A stretch of 64,000 nt of DNA from GCA-2720975 sp964469565. Lineage in GTDB: Bacteria; Planctomycetota; UBA1135; GCA-002686595. The stretch's first letter is position 1. Every line of letters begins with the position of its first letter. Under the pieces are notes generated by a model, which saw only the letters and a list, made by a program, of their open reading frames with translations, searched no databases and was not told the origin of the DNA. Shown here piece by piece: positions 42,801 through 50,384 of this stretch. The stretch covers positions 620,001 to 684,000 of the forward strand of contig CAYXZD010000001.1 of NCBI GenBank assembly GCA_964469565.1, given 5' to 3'. Position numbers and translations under genes: made by a program.

Positions 42801-45700
42801 TGATCCGATACATCCCGGTCGGCGGCCCGTCCATCACGAGCAGTGAATCGATGCTCGGAGCCACTCAATCCAGCCACAAGGGCCGCTCCCGTATGGGATT
42901 CTGTGCACTCCATGACTTGCTCGGGGGTCCCCGTCACCAGCACGCTCCCCCCGCCTTGGCCGCCCTCAGGCCCCATATCAATGACGTGATCCGCAGCCAT
43001 GATCAGCTCCAAGTTGTGCTCAATGACAACAACCGTGTGGCCTTGATCCACTAATCGCTGAAGAGATCCAACCAGTCGGCCCACATCCTCCATGTGAAGC
43101 CCAGTCGTGGGCTCATCGAGCAAGTACAACACGTGACCGGCCGTGCGCTTTTGTAGGTGGGTTACGAGCTTGATGCGCTGTGCCTCGCCTCCTGAGAGGG
43201 TAGTCGAGGGTTGGCCAAGAGTCAGGTAGCCTAAACCAATGTCGCACATCAACTGCAAGGGACGGTTGATGCGAGGGTGGTCCTTGAAGAGCTCCAATGC
43301 CTGACCGGCAGTCAAACCCAGCACATCGCCAATCGAGTGGCCCCGGTAAAGCACGTCCAGTGTCTCCGGCTGGAAGCGTGCCCCTCCGCACTCAGCACAG
43401 GGAATCGTGACAGGAGCCAGGAACTGTAGTTCGACCAACTCCGCACCGGCCCCCTTGCACGCTTCGCAGCGCCCACCCGCTACATTGAATGAAAAGCGTG
43501 ACTTGTCATAACCGCGCAGCAGGCTCTCAGGCAGGGCGGCAAACAACTCTCGAATGGGCCCAAACAGCTTGGTGTAGGTGGCCGGATTTGAGCGCGTTGT
43601 TCGCCCGATAGGAGAGGCATCCACCACGACGAGGTCCGTGACATCGTCCACTCCACTCAACGCCCTAAACTCACCCATCAATTCACATTCGCGGCCAAGG
43701 TGCCGCAGGAGCGCAGGTCTCAAGGTGCGCTGAATCAGAGTGGACTTTCCAGAACCTGAAACTCCAGTCACTGCCACCAACGTGCCCAGCGGGATCTCCA
43801 GATCCACGTTTTTCAAATTGAACGCGCTGGCTCCCCGAAGACTGAGAGTTTCCCCATGTCCACTGCGGCGCCCGGCCGGGGCGGGCACAACGAGTTCCCC
43901 CCGCAGCAGGCGGCCGGTGGGAGTATCGGCCTGCGCAACTTGTTCGGGTGGACCGCAGGCCATCACCCGGCCCCCCAGATTGCCCGCACCGGGTCCAACA
44001 TCAATCAACCAATCGGCAGCGCGCAGGGTGCTCTCGTCGTGCTCGACCACGACCACGGAGTTCCCCATTTGAACCAATTCACGTAACGCACCCAACAGTG
44101 CTCTGTGATCGCGTGCGTGCAGACCAATCGAGGGCTCATCCAATACATACAGCACTCCCTGCAACCCCGCCCCCAACTGAGCCGCGAGTCGTATGCGCTG
44201 GGCCTCACCCCCTGAGAGTGTGTCAGCACCGCGATCAAGGGAGAGGTAATCCAAGCCCACTTTCTGAAGGAACTGCACCCGACGCGAGACTTCAGTGAGA
44301 AGGTCCCGACCAATGCGCTGCTGGCGTGGGGTCAGGTCAAGCGCATCCAATACCGCTCCCAACTCACTCACGGGCAGGCGGCACAGCTCCGGCAGGGTGA
44401 TCTCCCCAAGCCGCACGTGACGCGCTGCCTCCCCAAGTCGACTCCCCTCACACTCGGGGCATTCTGCAATCGTCAAGAAACGGGCTACACGCTTGCGCTG
44501 AGTTCCTTTCTCAATCGCTCGCTTGAGTTCTCCCAAGACTCCGTGGAAAGGCCTGCGCCAAGTCCATTGCCCCTTGCCGCGCTTTCCATTCCAGTTTTTC
44601 TTGTCCTCGAACCGCTCGCTACCCGTGCCATTCAGCACCAGGTCCCGTGCGGTCCTCCCCAGGTCTTTCCAGGGCGTATCGAGACTGAACCCTCCATAGG
44701 CCGCTATCTGCTCCAGAAAGGCAAAGTCCACCCGTGGAAAAAGCAGCGCACCTCCGCTGGCCCGCGTCACCGCTAGGCACCCATCACGAATCGAACGGTC
44801 TTCATCCTCGACCACGGCCTGTTCTGTCGGGGCCCGCAGGCTCCCCAGGCCCTTACAGTGAGGACATGCACCGTGGGGCGAATTGGGTGAGAATAAGCGA
44901 GGCTCCAGGGCGGGCAACTCCCGTCCTGTGGTGGGACAGACTGCCTGGGTGGACACAGAGTGCGCCCCCTGCGGGGTCACCACCAGAAGGGAGCCCTCTC
45001 CCATTTCGAGGGCGGAATCCACAGACTCGCGCAGTCGCGCGGCCTGCGCTTCACTCGGCTTCAATCGATCAATGATGACTTCAATGGAATGCCGCTTGTA
45101 CCTCTCCAACTCCGGAACTTCTTCAATCCGCTGGATAACTCCATCCACGCGCACGCGCACGAACCCCTTCTTGCGCAAGTCCTCCAGGAGTGCACGGTGC
45201 TGCCCCTTCCGGTCACGCACAAGGGGGGCAGCAATCTGAAGGGCCACGCCTGCGAAATCGCTCAGGAGCTCCTGTACCACAGACTCGGGCGTTCGAGACT
45301 CAACTCGCTCCCCTGACCAGGGACTGTGCGCCACGCCCGCCCGCGCGAAGAGGACGCGAAGGTGGTCGGTGATTTCAGTCAAGGTCCCCACGGTCGAGCG
45401 CGCACCCCGGGGAATCGATCGTTGGTCCACTGCGATCGCTGGCGAGAGTCCCCGGATACTGTCCACGTCCGGCACTGAGAGTCCGCCTAGGAACTGGCGG
45501 GCGTAAGCGGAAAGTGTTTCAAGAAACCGCCGCTGACCCTCCCGGTAAAGGGTGTCAAATGCCAATGACGACTTGCCCGAGCCACTGATTCCAGTCACAG
45601 CGACCAGAGCATTTCGTGGCAACTCCACATCCACGCTAGCCAGGTTGTTCTGGCGAGCGCCCTGAATCCGGATGCTGTCTTGCAGTTCAGAGGGGGGCAT
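39818..45700 (-). CDS. uvrA: Double-length UvrA, tandem fusion of two UvrA units
   Basis: UvrA is the damage-recognition ATPase of nucleotide excision repair. This 1960-aa chain contains two complete UvrA copies (boundary near residue 955, about 42,830 in the window), so four ABC ATPase sites. Walker A motifs are GISGSGKSS (37-45) and GVSGSGKST in copy 1, GPSGSGKTS and GPSGSGKSS in copy 2. Four LSGGEA signatures occur. Zinc-finger cysteine pairs are kept in both (CPHC, CPEC, CEAC/CAEC; CQHC, CPSC, CPAC/CEEC). UvrA is normally a 940-aa homodimer; fused forms near 1800 aa are known from Chlamydia. The XPB gene starts at its stop codon. Confidence 0.96.
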   Translation of the reverse strand: MPPSELQDSIRIQGARQNNLASVDVELPRNALVAVTGISGSGKSSLAFDTLYREGQRRFLETLSAYARQFLGGLSVPDVDSIRGLSPAIAVDQRSIPRGARSTVGTLTEITDHLRVLFARAGVAHSPWSGERVESRTPESVVQELLSDFAGVALQIAAPLVRDRKGQHRALLEDLRKKGFVRVRVDGVIQRIEEVPELERYKRHSIEVIIDRLKPSEAQAARLRESVDSALEMGEGSLLVVTPQGAHSVSTQAVCPTTGRELPALEPRLFSPNSPHGACPHCKGLGSLRAPTEQAVVEDEDRSIRDGCLAVTRASGGALLFPRVDFAFLEQIAAYGGFSLDTPWKDLGRTARDLVLNGTGSERFEDKKNWNGKRGKGQWTWRRPFHGVLGELKRAIEKGTQRKRVARFLTIAECPECEGSRLGEAARHVRLGEITLPELCRLPVSELGAVLDALDLTPRQQRIGRDLLTEVSRRVQFLQKVGLDYLSLDRGADTLSGGEAQRIRLAAQLGAGLQGVLYVLDEPSIGLHARDHRALLGALRELVQMGNSVVVVEHDESTLRAADWLIDVGPGAGNLGGRVMACGPPEQVAQADTPTGRLLRGELVVPAPAGRRSGHGETLSLRGASAFNLKNVDLEIPLGTLVAVTGVSGSGKSTLIQRTLRPALLRHLGRECELMGEFRALSGVDDVTDLVVVDASPIGRTTRSNPATYTKLFGPIRELFAALPESLLRGYDKSRFSFNVAGGRCEACKGAGAELVELQFLAPVTIPCAECGGARFQPETLDVLYRGHSIGDVLGLTAGQALELFKDHPRINRPLQLMCDIGLGYLTLGQPSTTLSGGEAQRIKLVTHLQKRTAGHVLYLLDEPTTGLHMEDVGRLVGSLQRLVDQGHTVVVIEHNLELIMAADHVIDMGPEGGQGGGSVLVTGTPEQVMECTESHTGAALVAGLSGSEHRFTARDGRAADRDVSDQICVRGARTHNLKEVDVEIPRGTFSVITGPSGSGKTSLALDTIHSEGRRRFVESLSTYARQFLGDRDRPPVESITGLGPSVAVEAGGLGGHPRSTVATSTELHDHLRVLWARAGSPRCPDHGQELRPADVGTLTSRFLRKEAHGSRGSVLAPIFGHGRPLPVDAGKQLVTLAKSWRSAGYLRVLVDGQLHRLDGLEGVEVRASVDLVIDRLELSSAKRGRLAEAVEQAASIAHGRVSYLPARGERTEYSTVGACTLCGFQLDSALEPRHFSFNTHVGACQHCSGLGETVVCDASVLIMDPTRALTDGAIGGKLGRYLTKGKGYYETLLRAVAKSHSIRLERPFERLTPKQKALLLNGEGARKSYHVLLKRTTRNTEMVEDLDLPWTGLCGHVDAWHRKTDDPDWAQLLESVMVKTVCPSCGGERLAPGPRAVRLGRKRLPEVLAMNVGQALSWVKALRLRSNLADVVAPVIAEVRGRLSLLEKVGLGYLTLDRSTATLSGGEARRVRLSASLGSELMGVCYVLDEPTVGLHPADVGQLTDALGEMRDRGNSVIVVEHDGALMAQADWIVDMGPGAGRLGGQVLAAGPPAEVAQHPQSLTAAYLRGELGLVSRTVTTSAVDARDPVVALPAPILLKGATTHNLKKVDLRVPFGEITGVCGPSGSGKSSLVVETLLPALEGQVPDGRWSHCAAPDELRVVAVDAAPIGRTPHSVPATYAGLMGPLRELFGRTPDARQAGFGPGYFSFNSTKGRCPACDGRGSVLVEMQFLADLWLTCEECDGKRYRPEVLGVHYRGLSIADVLALSVDEAAEFLAHQPQCVQILKTLQDVGLGYLGLGQASTTLSGGEAQRVKLASELARMQHRLASRAAPAPSLIVLDEPTTGLSGSDCVALCAALGALADQGDAVLVIEHHTDLLSVCDGLVEIGPCGGDQGGRVVACGTPAELVRNPASLTGPFIAPALGSGGQVWVRPKKGRSKASRMSSSKPERAKAGERA

Positions 45701-45779
45701 GGGGCCTAGGAATAGCGACCTTGAATTTGGAGGGCGGTGCACGCCTTGAAACCTCGCTTAGCACCGGTCCAGTCCCTCG

Positions 45780-45819
45780 GGCAAGCCCCCCCCAAGCCTG
45801 ATCAGGAGGGGCTCGCACA
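45780..45819 (-). promoter_or_regulatory. Hairpin in the uvrA upstream region
   Basis: On the minus strand GCGAGCCCC and GGGGCTTGC can form a 9-bp stem with one G-U pair, enclosing a loop that contains the palindrome CCTGATCAGG. No T-tract follows, so it is more likely a 5' leader structure than a terminator of suhB. Confidence 0.35.
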
Positions 45820-45847
45820 GGGTTGATTGCGCCTAGGCGAGTCCCTG

Positions 45848-45853
45848 ATTGTA
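45848..45853 (-). promoter_or_regulatory. Possible extended -10 promoter of the uvrA operon
   Basis: On the minus strand the sequence reads TGCTACAAT, an extended -10 (TGn plus TACAAT). Transcription would begin near 45841, leaving a leader of about 140 bases before the uvrA start. A weaker TATTCC lies 8 bp before the uvrA ATG as an alternative. I see no clear LexA-type operator. Confidence 0.35.
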
Positions 45854-45936
45854 GCAATGACTCGCATTCACACCTAGACCCCCAAAATGGCCCCCTGCTA
45901 CTTGACCGTGGGCGCGGTGAGCTTACCCCGCGACCC

Positions 45937-46734
45937 TCAAAGCGCCCCTAGGTGCGCCAGCATAGCCTCGTGCAGGGCCGGCCCTGCCGCGAGGATGCTC
46001 CCGCCCCGCAACCAATCCCCGTGTCCGTGAATATCGCTCACGACTCCACCCGCTTCTTGGACGAGTAATCCGCCGGCTGCAACGTCGTGGGGTGATAGGT
46101 GAAATTCCCAGTAGCCGTCCAAGCGACCGTCCGCCACAAAGGCAAGGTCAATGGCCGCCGACCCCATTCTTCGCAATCCCCTAGCCTCGTGAAAGAAGCT
46201 ACTAAAATGCTCTAGGTTGGACGGCTCCAAGTCGCTGCGGCGATAAGCAAAACCCGTCGCTAGAATGGCATCACGAATCCCCTTCGATCTGGAGACCCCT
46301 ATCGGCCGACCATTGAGCGTGGCACCGCCACCCAGTACAGCCGTGTAGGTCTCTCGCAAGACGGGCAAGTGAACCACCGCCACCTGGGGCTCTCCATCGG
46401 CCCAAACCCCCATGGAAACTGCAAAGCAAGGCAGGCGCTGCACAAAATTCACGGTACCGTCGAGTGGATCGATCAACCAACGCGGACGACCCCCGTCCCG
46501 ATCGTTGGTTTGCTCTTCGGCTTCGATTTCATGATCTGGAAAGACCGAGCGCACCCGCTCGACAAGTAACGCCTCGCTGGCCAGGTCTGCCTGAGTCACC
46601 AGATCACGGTAATTGCTCTTGTTTTCAATCCGTGCAGGATCGAGCCTGCCCAAATGCTGCAGCAACAATCGTCCTGCTTCCTCAGCAGCGGCCACCGCCA
46701 CCGACTGGATCTTTCGACGTTCGTTGAGGTCCAT
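45937..46734 (-). CDS. suhB: Inositol monophosphatase family protein
   Basis: This 265-aa Mg-dependent phosphatase is of the IMPase/SuhB family. Metal and catalytic residues appear in EAEEQ (about 71-75), IDPLDGTVNF (about 88-97) and the late SPHDVAAGGLLVQEAGG, where the usual W-D is H-D. It hydrolyses inositol phosphates or related sugar phosphates; the exact substrate is open and the gene symbol is by family only. It starts 3 bp after the dacB stop, so it is cotranscribed with the peptidoglycan peptidase. It is 236 bp upstream of uvrA, with a possible uvrA promoter in that space. Confidence 0.9.
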   Translation of the reverse strand: MDLNERRKIQSVAVAAAEEAGRLLLQHLGRLDPARIENKSNYRDLVTQADLASEALLVERVRSVFPDHEIEAEEQTNDRDGGRPRWLIDPLDGTVNFVQRLPCFAVSMGVWADGEPQVAVVHLPVLRETYTAVLGGGATLNGRPIGVSRSKGIRDAILATGFAYRRSDLEPSNLEHFSSFFHEARGLRRMGSAAIDLAFVADGRLDGYWEFHLSPHDVAAGGLLVQEAGGVVSDIHGHGDWLRGGSILAAGPALHEAMLAHLGAL

Positions 46735-46737
46735 CGA

Positions 46738-48450
46738 TCAAGCCCCGCGCGCGAGGAGTGCGCACAGCCGATCTTGCATAGGCTTCCAACAGCGGTTGTT
46801 GAGACCCGCGATCGTCGGGTACTCCACCATGATTGAAAAAGCCAGACGCCGACCATCCACAGTCAGCAACAACCCGGAGAGGGCACTGGTGCCATTGATG
46901 AAACCCGTCTTGGCCCAGACCCGACCCAGGGTATCTGCACCGAGCATGCGACGCTTAAGGGACCCCCGCTCCCCCGCAAGGGGCAATGCATCCCGAAACA
47001 ACTCGGGGCTGCCATCGTCCAAACTAAGCACTGCCCCCAATAACGCGGTGAGTTGCTGCGCACTCACTCGGTTGTCTCGGCTCAGTCCCGAGCCATCCAC
47101 CTGAACCATCCCCCGAGCGGGAACTCCCAACTCCTCCAGTGCCCGCGCAACGGCCCGGGCACCACCGTCCCGATCACCGCTGCCACCCACATGTTGGCCA
47201 AGGTGCAAGAAATACTGGTCAGCAACGGAGTTATTGGAGTCCGTCAGGATCGGGGTGAGGCCAGAAGCGAGAGGGGATTCGATGCTGGCAACCCGATAGC
47301 CACCTGCCCGCTTGCGCTCCCGGCGGTGTCCGTCGCGCACCGTAATGCCCCGCTGCTCCAACCCCCCGACAATCGCATGGCCGAACAGTTCCACAGGATC
47401 AGGATGGGAGAAGCGCCACTGCGTGGGACGTGCCGCCGCGGGCACCGTCCCTGACACGGTGACCCCCCAAGCATTCGCTCCGACCCGCACATCCAGTTTC
47501 CCATTGCGGTTGCCTGTCTGTGTGCTGACTTTCCGTTTCAACCCGTGAGCCTTTGGGAAGATCTCTACGCGAGCAGACCCTCCCACAGTCCCAGGCGCAA
47601 CGCTGGCTGATAGGCAGCCCGCATTGGCACTGAACCCTCCACTGAGTGCACAGTACTCTTGCCAATAATCACGTTCCGCGGGCCATGCGGGGCCCGGCCC
47701 CGGCGCGCGGTAAGTACCCTCGTCGAGGACCAACGCACCACTCACCGAGAGAATACCCGCAGCTTTCAGCTGATCCGCCAAAGGATCTAGCCAGGCATCT
47801 AGCGATCCATTCGATCCATGAACGAAGAGTGGATCACCATCGGCACGAACCACGAGATCCCCCTCAAGGCGGCCAGCCCGGACGACGCCCTCGGCCTCAA
47901 AAGGCGTCTTGAATTGCGCCCCTGGGCCCAGCAAGACCAACGATGCGGCACAGGTCACCAGCTTCTGATTCGATGCAGGGCGCATCAACACTTCTGAGTT
48001 TCGTTCCACGCAAATGGTGGCCCGGTCCAAATCACGAACGTGCATGGACACGGTGACGTTTTGACCATTCGCACGCCCTTGGCTGACGGCTGATGCATCG
48101 GCGATGGCACGGCCGACGACTTCATCCACGGAAGCGCGCAGGTGCGAGTCAATGGCCCGTTTCCATACTCGCACAGCGGGTAGGTCTGGGGGAGCCCCCC
48201 CCGGAGTGTCCTCCGCGTGCGGATTCCGAGAGGGTGCGCCCGTGCTGGGACCCAAACGCACGCTTCCCGATCGTAGGGCTGTGGGTCGCGTCAAATGAAC
48301 GCGCCCTTGCTCACCAACGTGCCCTCCACTCCCCTGTCCCTCCCCACCCCAACCTAGGGCGAGCAGCAGCAGGGTGAGAACTAGCCCCACGGACCCAAGA
48401 ATCAATCTCGGGGGGCGGGCAGCCGTTCGTCTTCGTTCGCTAGAATCCAT
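46738..48450 (-). CDS. dacB: D-alanyl-D-alanine carboxypeptidase, PBP4 type
   Basis: The 570-aa product is a class C penicillin-binding protein acting on peptidoglycan stem peptides outside the cytoplasmic membrane. The N-terminal helix (about 16-33) follows a basic RRR cluster and can serve as signal or anchor. Active-site motifs are SNQK (Ser160-Lys163), SNN in the segment TDSNNSVADQYF, and KTG (514-516). The inserted domains between SxxK and SxN are present as in PBP4/DacB. The start overlaps the end of the M28 peptidase gene by 49 bp; no better ATG lies downstream, although a TTG or GTG near LILGSVGLVL could be used. suhB follows after 3 bp. Confidence 0.9.
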   Translation of the reverse strand: MDSSERRRTAARPPRLILGSVGLVLTLLLLALGWGGEGQGSGGHVGEQGRVHLTRPTALRSGSVRLGPSTGAPSRNPHAEDTPGGAPPDLPAVRVWKRAIDSHLRASVDEVVGRAIADASAVSQGRANGQNVTVSMHVRDLDRATICVERNSEVLMRPASNQKLVTCAASLVLLGPGAQFKTPFEAEGVVRAGRLEGDLVVRADGDPLFVHGSNGSLDAWLDPLADQLKAAGILSVSGALVLDEGTYRAPGPGPAWPAERDYWQEYCALSGGFSANAGCLSASVAPGTVGGSARVEIFPKAHGLKRKVSTQTGNRNGKLDVRVGANAWGVTVSGTVPAAARPTQWRFSHPDPVELFGHAIVGGLEQRGITVRDGHRRERKRAGGYRVASIESPLASGLTPILTDSNNSVADQYFLHLGQHVGGSGDRDGGARAVARALEELGVPARGMVQVDGSGLSRDNRVSAQQLTALLGAVLSLDDGSPELFRDALPLAGERGSLKRRMLGADTLGRVWAKTGFINGTSALSGLLLTVDGRRLAFSIMVEYPTIAGLNNRCWKPMQDRLCALLARGA

Positions 48451-50252
48451 GCGGTGAGAAAAGCCAAGCGGGCACTGGCTGTGATTTTATCGATATCGAG
48501 TCGGTCGACGGTGTCGCGCCAAGTGTGGTAGTCCTTGTTGGCCTCAATGGGGTAGCCCTCCATAAAGAAAACCACAGGGACCCCAATGGTGTGGAATGAA
48601 TAATGATCAGAGCGCTGAAACAATCCCTTGTCGTTCACCTCATTGATCTTGCGGACACCTGTGCGGCCCAGTTGGTTGGCCCGCGCGACAATTCGTTCCA
48701 TGCCTGGGTTTTGAGCAAACCCCATGCAGGCCACCTCGCGGGTTTCGCCACGACCCAGCATGTCCATATTCACCATGGCGACCACGTTTTCGGCGGGAAT
48801 CGGCAGATCAGCCGCGAGCTTGGCCGACCCCACGAGCCCGTCCTCCTCAGCTGAGAAGGCTGCAAACATGATCGTGCGGCGAGGAGAGAGTCCCTTGAAC
48901 GCAGTCGCCAACTGCAATAGGGCAGCCGACCCGGACGCATTGTCGTCCGCGCCTAACCCGACCCGCCCCCGCTTGCCAACACCGATGTGGTCATAATGCG
49001 CCCCGATGACGACAACCTCGTGCTTGAGCTCTGGATCAGATCCAGGCAGCAGGGCCACAAGGTTTTGGAGCCGCAGATCGGACTCAGTGGTGGAGGAAAC
49101 CAATCCGATTCTGCGACCGGAACTCCGCACACGCACCGCCTTACCTGCGCGGTCAATGCGCTCCGCAAGGGCCACCACATCCTTGCCGAGAATTGTGCGG
49201 GCACACTCCGCACTGATCTCAACAGCCGGTAAGGATGTATCCCTCCACCGATCCGTATCAGGAGGATTGAATGAAGCGTAGGTGTACCGATAGCTCATGC
49301 GTGGTGCTGCATCCTCCTCACTCCGCTTTGTTTTCGGCTTTGTTTTCGACGATCCTTGAACGCTCGGCGCAGGGGGCAAGGGTCTGCGCATGATCAGCAC
49401 GCCGCTGGCACCCTCTTTTTCTATGGCTGCGATCTTATTCCACGTCGAGGCCAAGGCGGTGACGTCCTCCCCCTTGAATTTTCGCTTGTGCCGGGGTTCA
49501 CCTTCCACGATGAGGGCTACCTTCCCCTTCAAGTCCACTCCCTTAAAATCGTCGTAGCCCTCATCGAGAGCTCGAATGCCGAACCCCGCCCACACAACTT
49601 CGCCAGCACACTCCCCGCCACAGCGGGGGACCGGCACATAGTCACGGCCCAATTCAAAGACTACGCTCTCCCCATTCCGCGAAAACTCAAGCTCACAGTT
49701 CTCACGGTCGGGAATCGTACGGGGGGAGGAGCGCCGTCCACCTCCGTCGACTTCCACCCGGTACGGGCGCAGTATCGGCCGACCCTTTGCATCAAGGCTC
49801 CAGGCAGGCATTTCATCGCCGCCCGCCAGACGCTTCCAAGCATCGACCGCATCGCCAGCAGCTTCTAAGCCACAAGCGAGAAAATGTTCGCCGATATATT
49901 GGGCGGCGAGTTCCTGCCCCACGCTCGGTGAATCGCGCCCCTCAAGGGCAGGAGACGCCAGATAGCTCGCATGGGCTAGCACGGCCTTACTCTCGATTCT
50001 CCCTAGGGCTTCTTTGAGCTCATCGGCCCCCCCCGGGCACGGCTGCAGATGGAGGCTGGGCAGGGACGGTGGGAGTCCGCCCCCTTCGACCACCCCACGA
50101 CCGGGCGCAGCTTGCAGCCCCAAGCACAGGACGATTCCGATGAGGGCCTGTGACCGTATGCGTCCTTGCCGAGGCATGAGCCGGCCTGCGATCAGGGCGC
50201 GGGATGCATGCGATTCCCTCGGGGGTAGTGGCGTGCGAAGGCCCGATTTCAT
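48402..50252 (-). CDS. Secreted M28 zinc aminopeptidase with PA-domain insertion
   Basis: This M28-family metallopeptidase shows the co-catalytic zinc ligands in GAHYDHIG, LGADDNASG, FSAEEDGLVG and MDMLGRGE, and a later YSFHTIGVPVVFF and DYHTWRDTVDRL. A protease-associated (PA)-type segment lies before the catalytic core. I set the start at 50252 (616 aa) because TATGCT ends 7 bp upstream. An ATG at 50177 (MPRQGRIRSQALIG) would give a more compact signal peptide and is a real alternative. The 3' end overlaps dacB by 49 bp. It probably trims peptides outside the cytoplasm. Confidence 0.88.
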   Translation of the reverse strand: MKSGLRTPLPPRESHASRALIAGRLMPRQGRIRSQALIGIVLCLGLQAAPGRGVVEGGGLPPSLPSLHLQPCPGGADELKEALGRIESKAVLAHASYLASPALEGRDSPSVGQELAAQYIGEHFLACGLEAAGDAVDAWKRLAGGDEMPAWSLDAKGRPILRPYRVEVDGGGRRSSPRTIPDRENCELEFSRNGESVVFELGRDYVPVPRCGGECAGEVVWAGFGIRALDEGYDDFKGVDLKGKVALIVEGEPRHKRKFKGEDVTALASTWNKIAAIEKEGASGVLIMRRPLPPAPSVQGSSKTKPKTKRSEEDAAPRMSYRYTYASFNPPDTDRWRDTSLPAVEISAECARTILGKDVVALAERIDRAGKAVRVRSSGRRIGLVSSTTESDLRLQNLVALLPGSDPELKHEVVVIGAHYDHIGVGKRGRVGLGADDNASGSAALLQLATAFKGLSPRRTIMFAAFSAEEDGLVGSAKLAADLPIPAENVVAMVNMDMLGRGETREVACMGFAQNPGMERIVARANQLGRTGVRKINEVNDKGLFQRSDHYSFHTIGVPVVFFMEGYPIEANKDYHTWRDTVDRLDIDKITASARLAFLTAWILANEDERLPAPRD

Positions 50253-50259
50253 TGTGGCG

Positions 50260-50265
50260 AGCATA
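50260..50265 (-). promoter_or_regulatory. Possible -10 element of the M28-dacB-suhB operon
   Basis: On the minus strand TATGCT is followed by seven bases and the ATG at 50252, fitting the leaderless pattern seen elsewhere in the window. Confidence 0.4.
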
Positions 50266-50384
50266 GCGCGCCATCGTTCCCGATGCGCCGGAAAACCCAA
50301 CTCTCACACCACCGAGTTCGGATTCTGCCACGTCCGGGGCGAGGCATGAATGCCACACTGCAGTGTAAGTTTGACGTTCGGGAT

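Noticed and set aside
39818..45700. Doubled uvrA as an assembly duplication
   Set aside because: The two halves differ throughout in sequence while keeping the same motifs, so they are diverged copies, not a repeated contig segment.
45701..45936. tRNA or other known RNA gene in the suhB-uvrA spacer
   Set aside because: No cloverleaf, TTCGA box or CCA end could be found on either strand.
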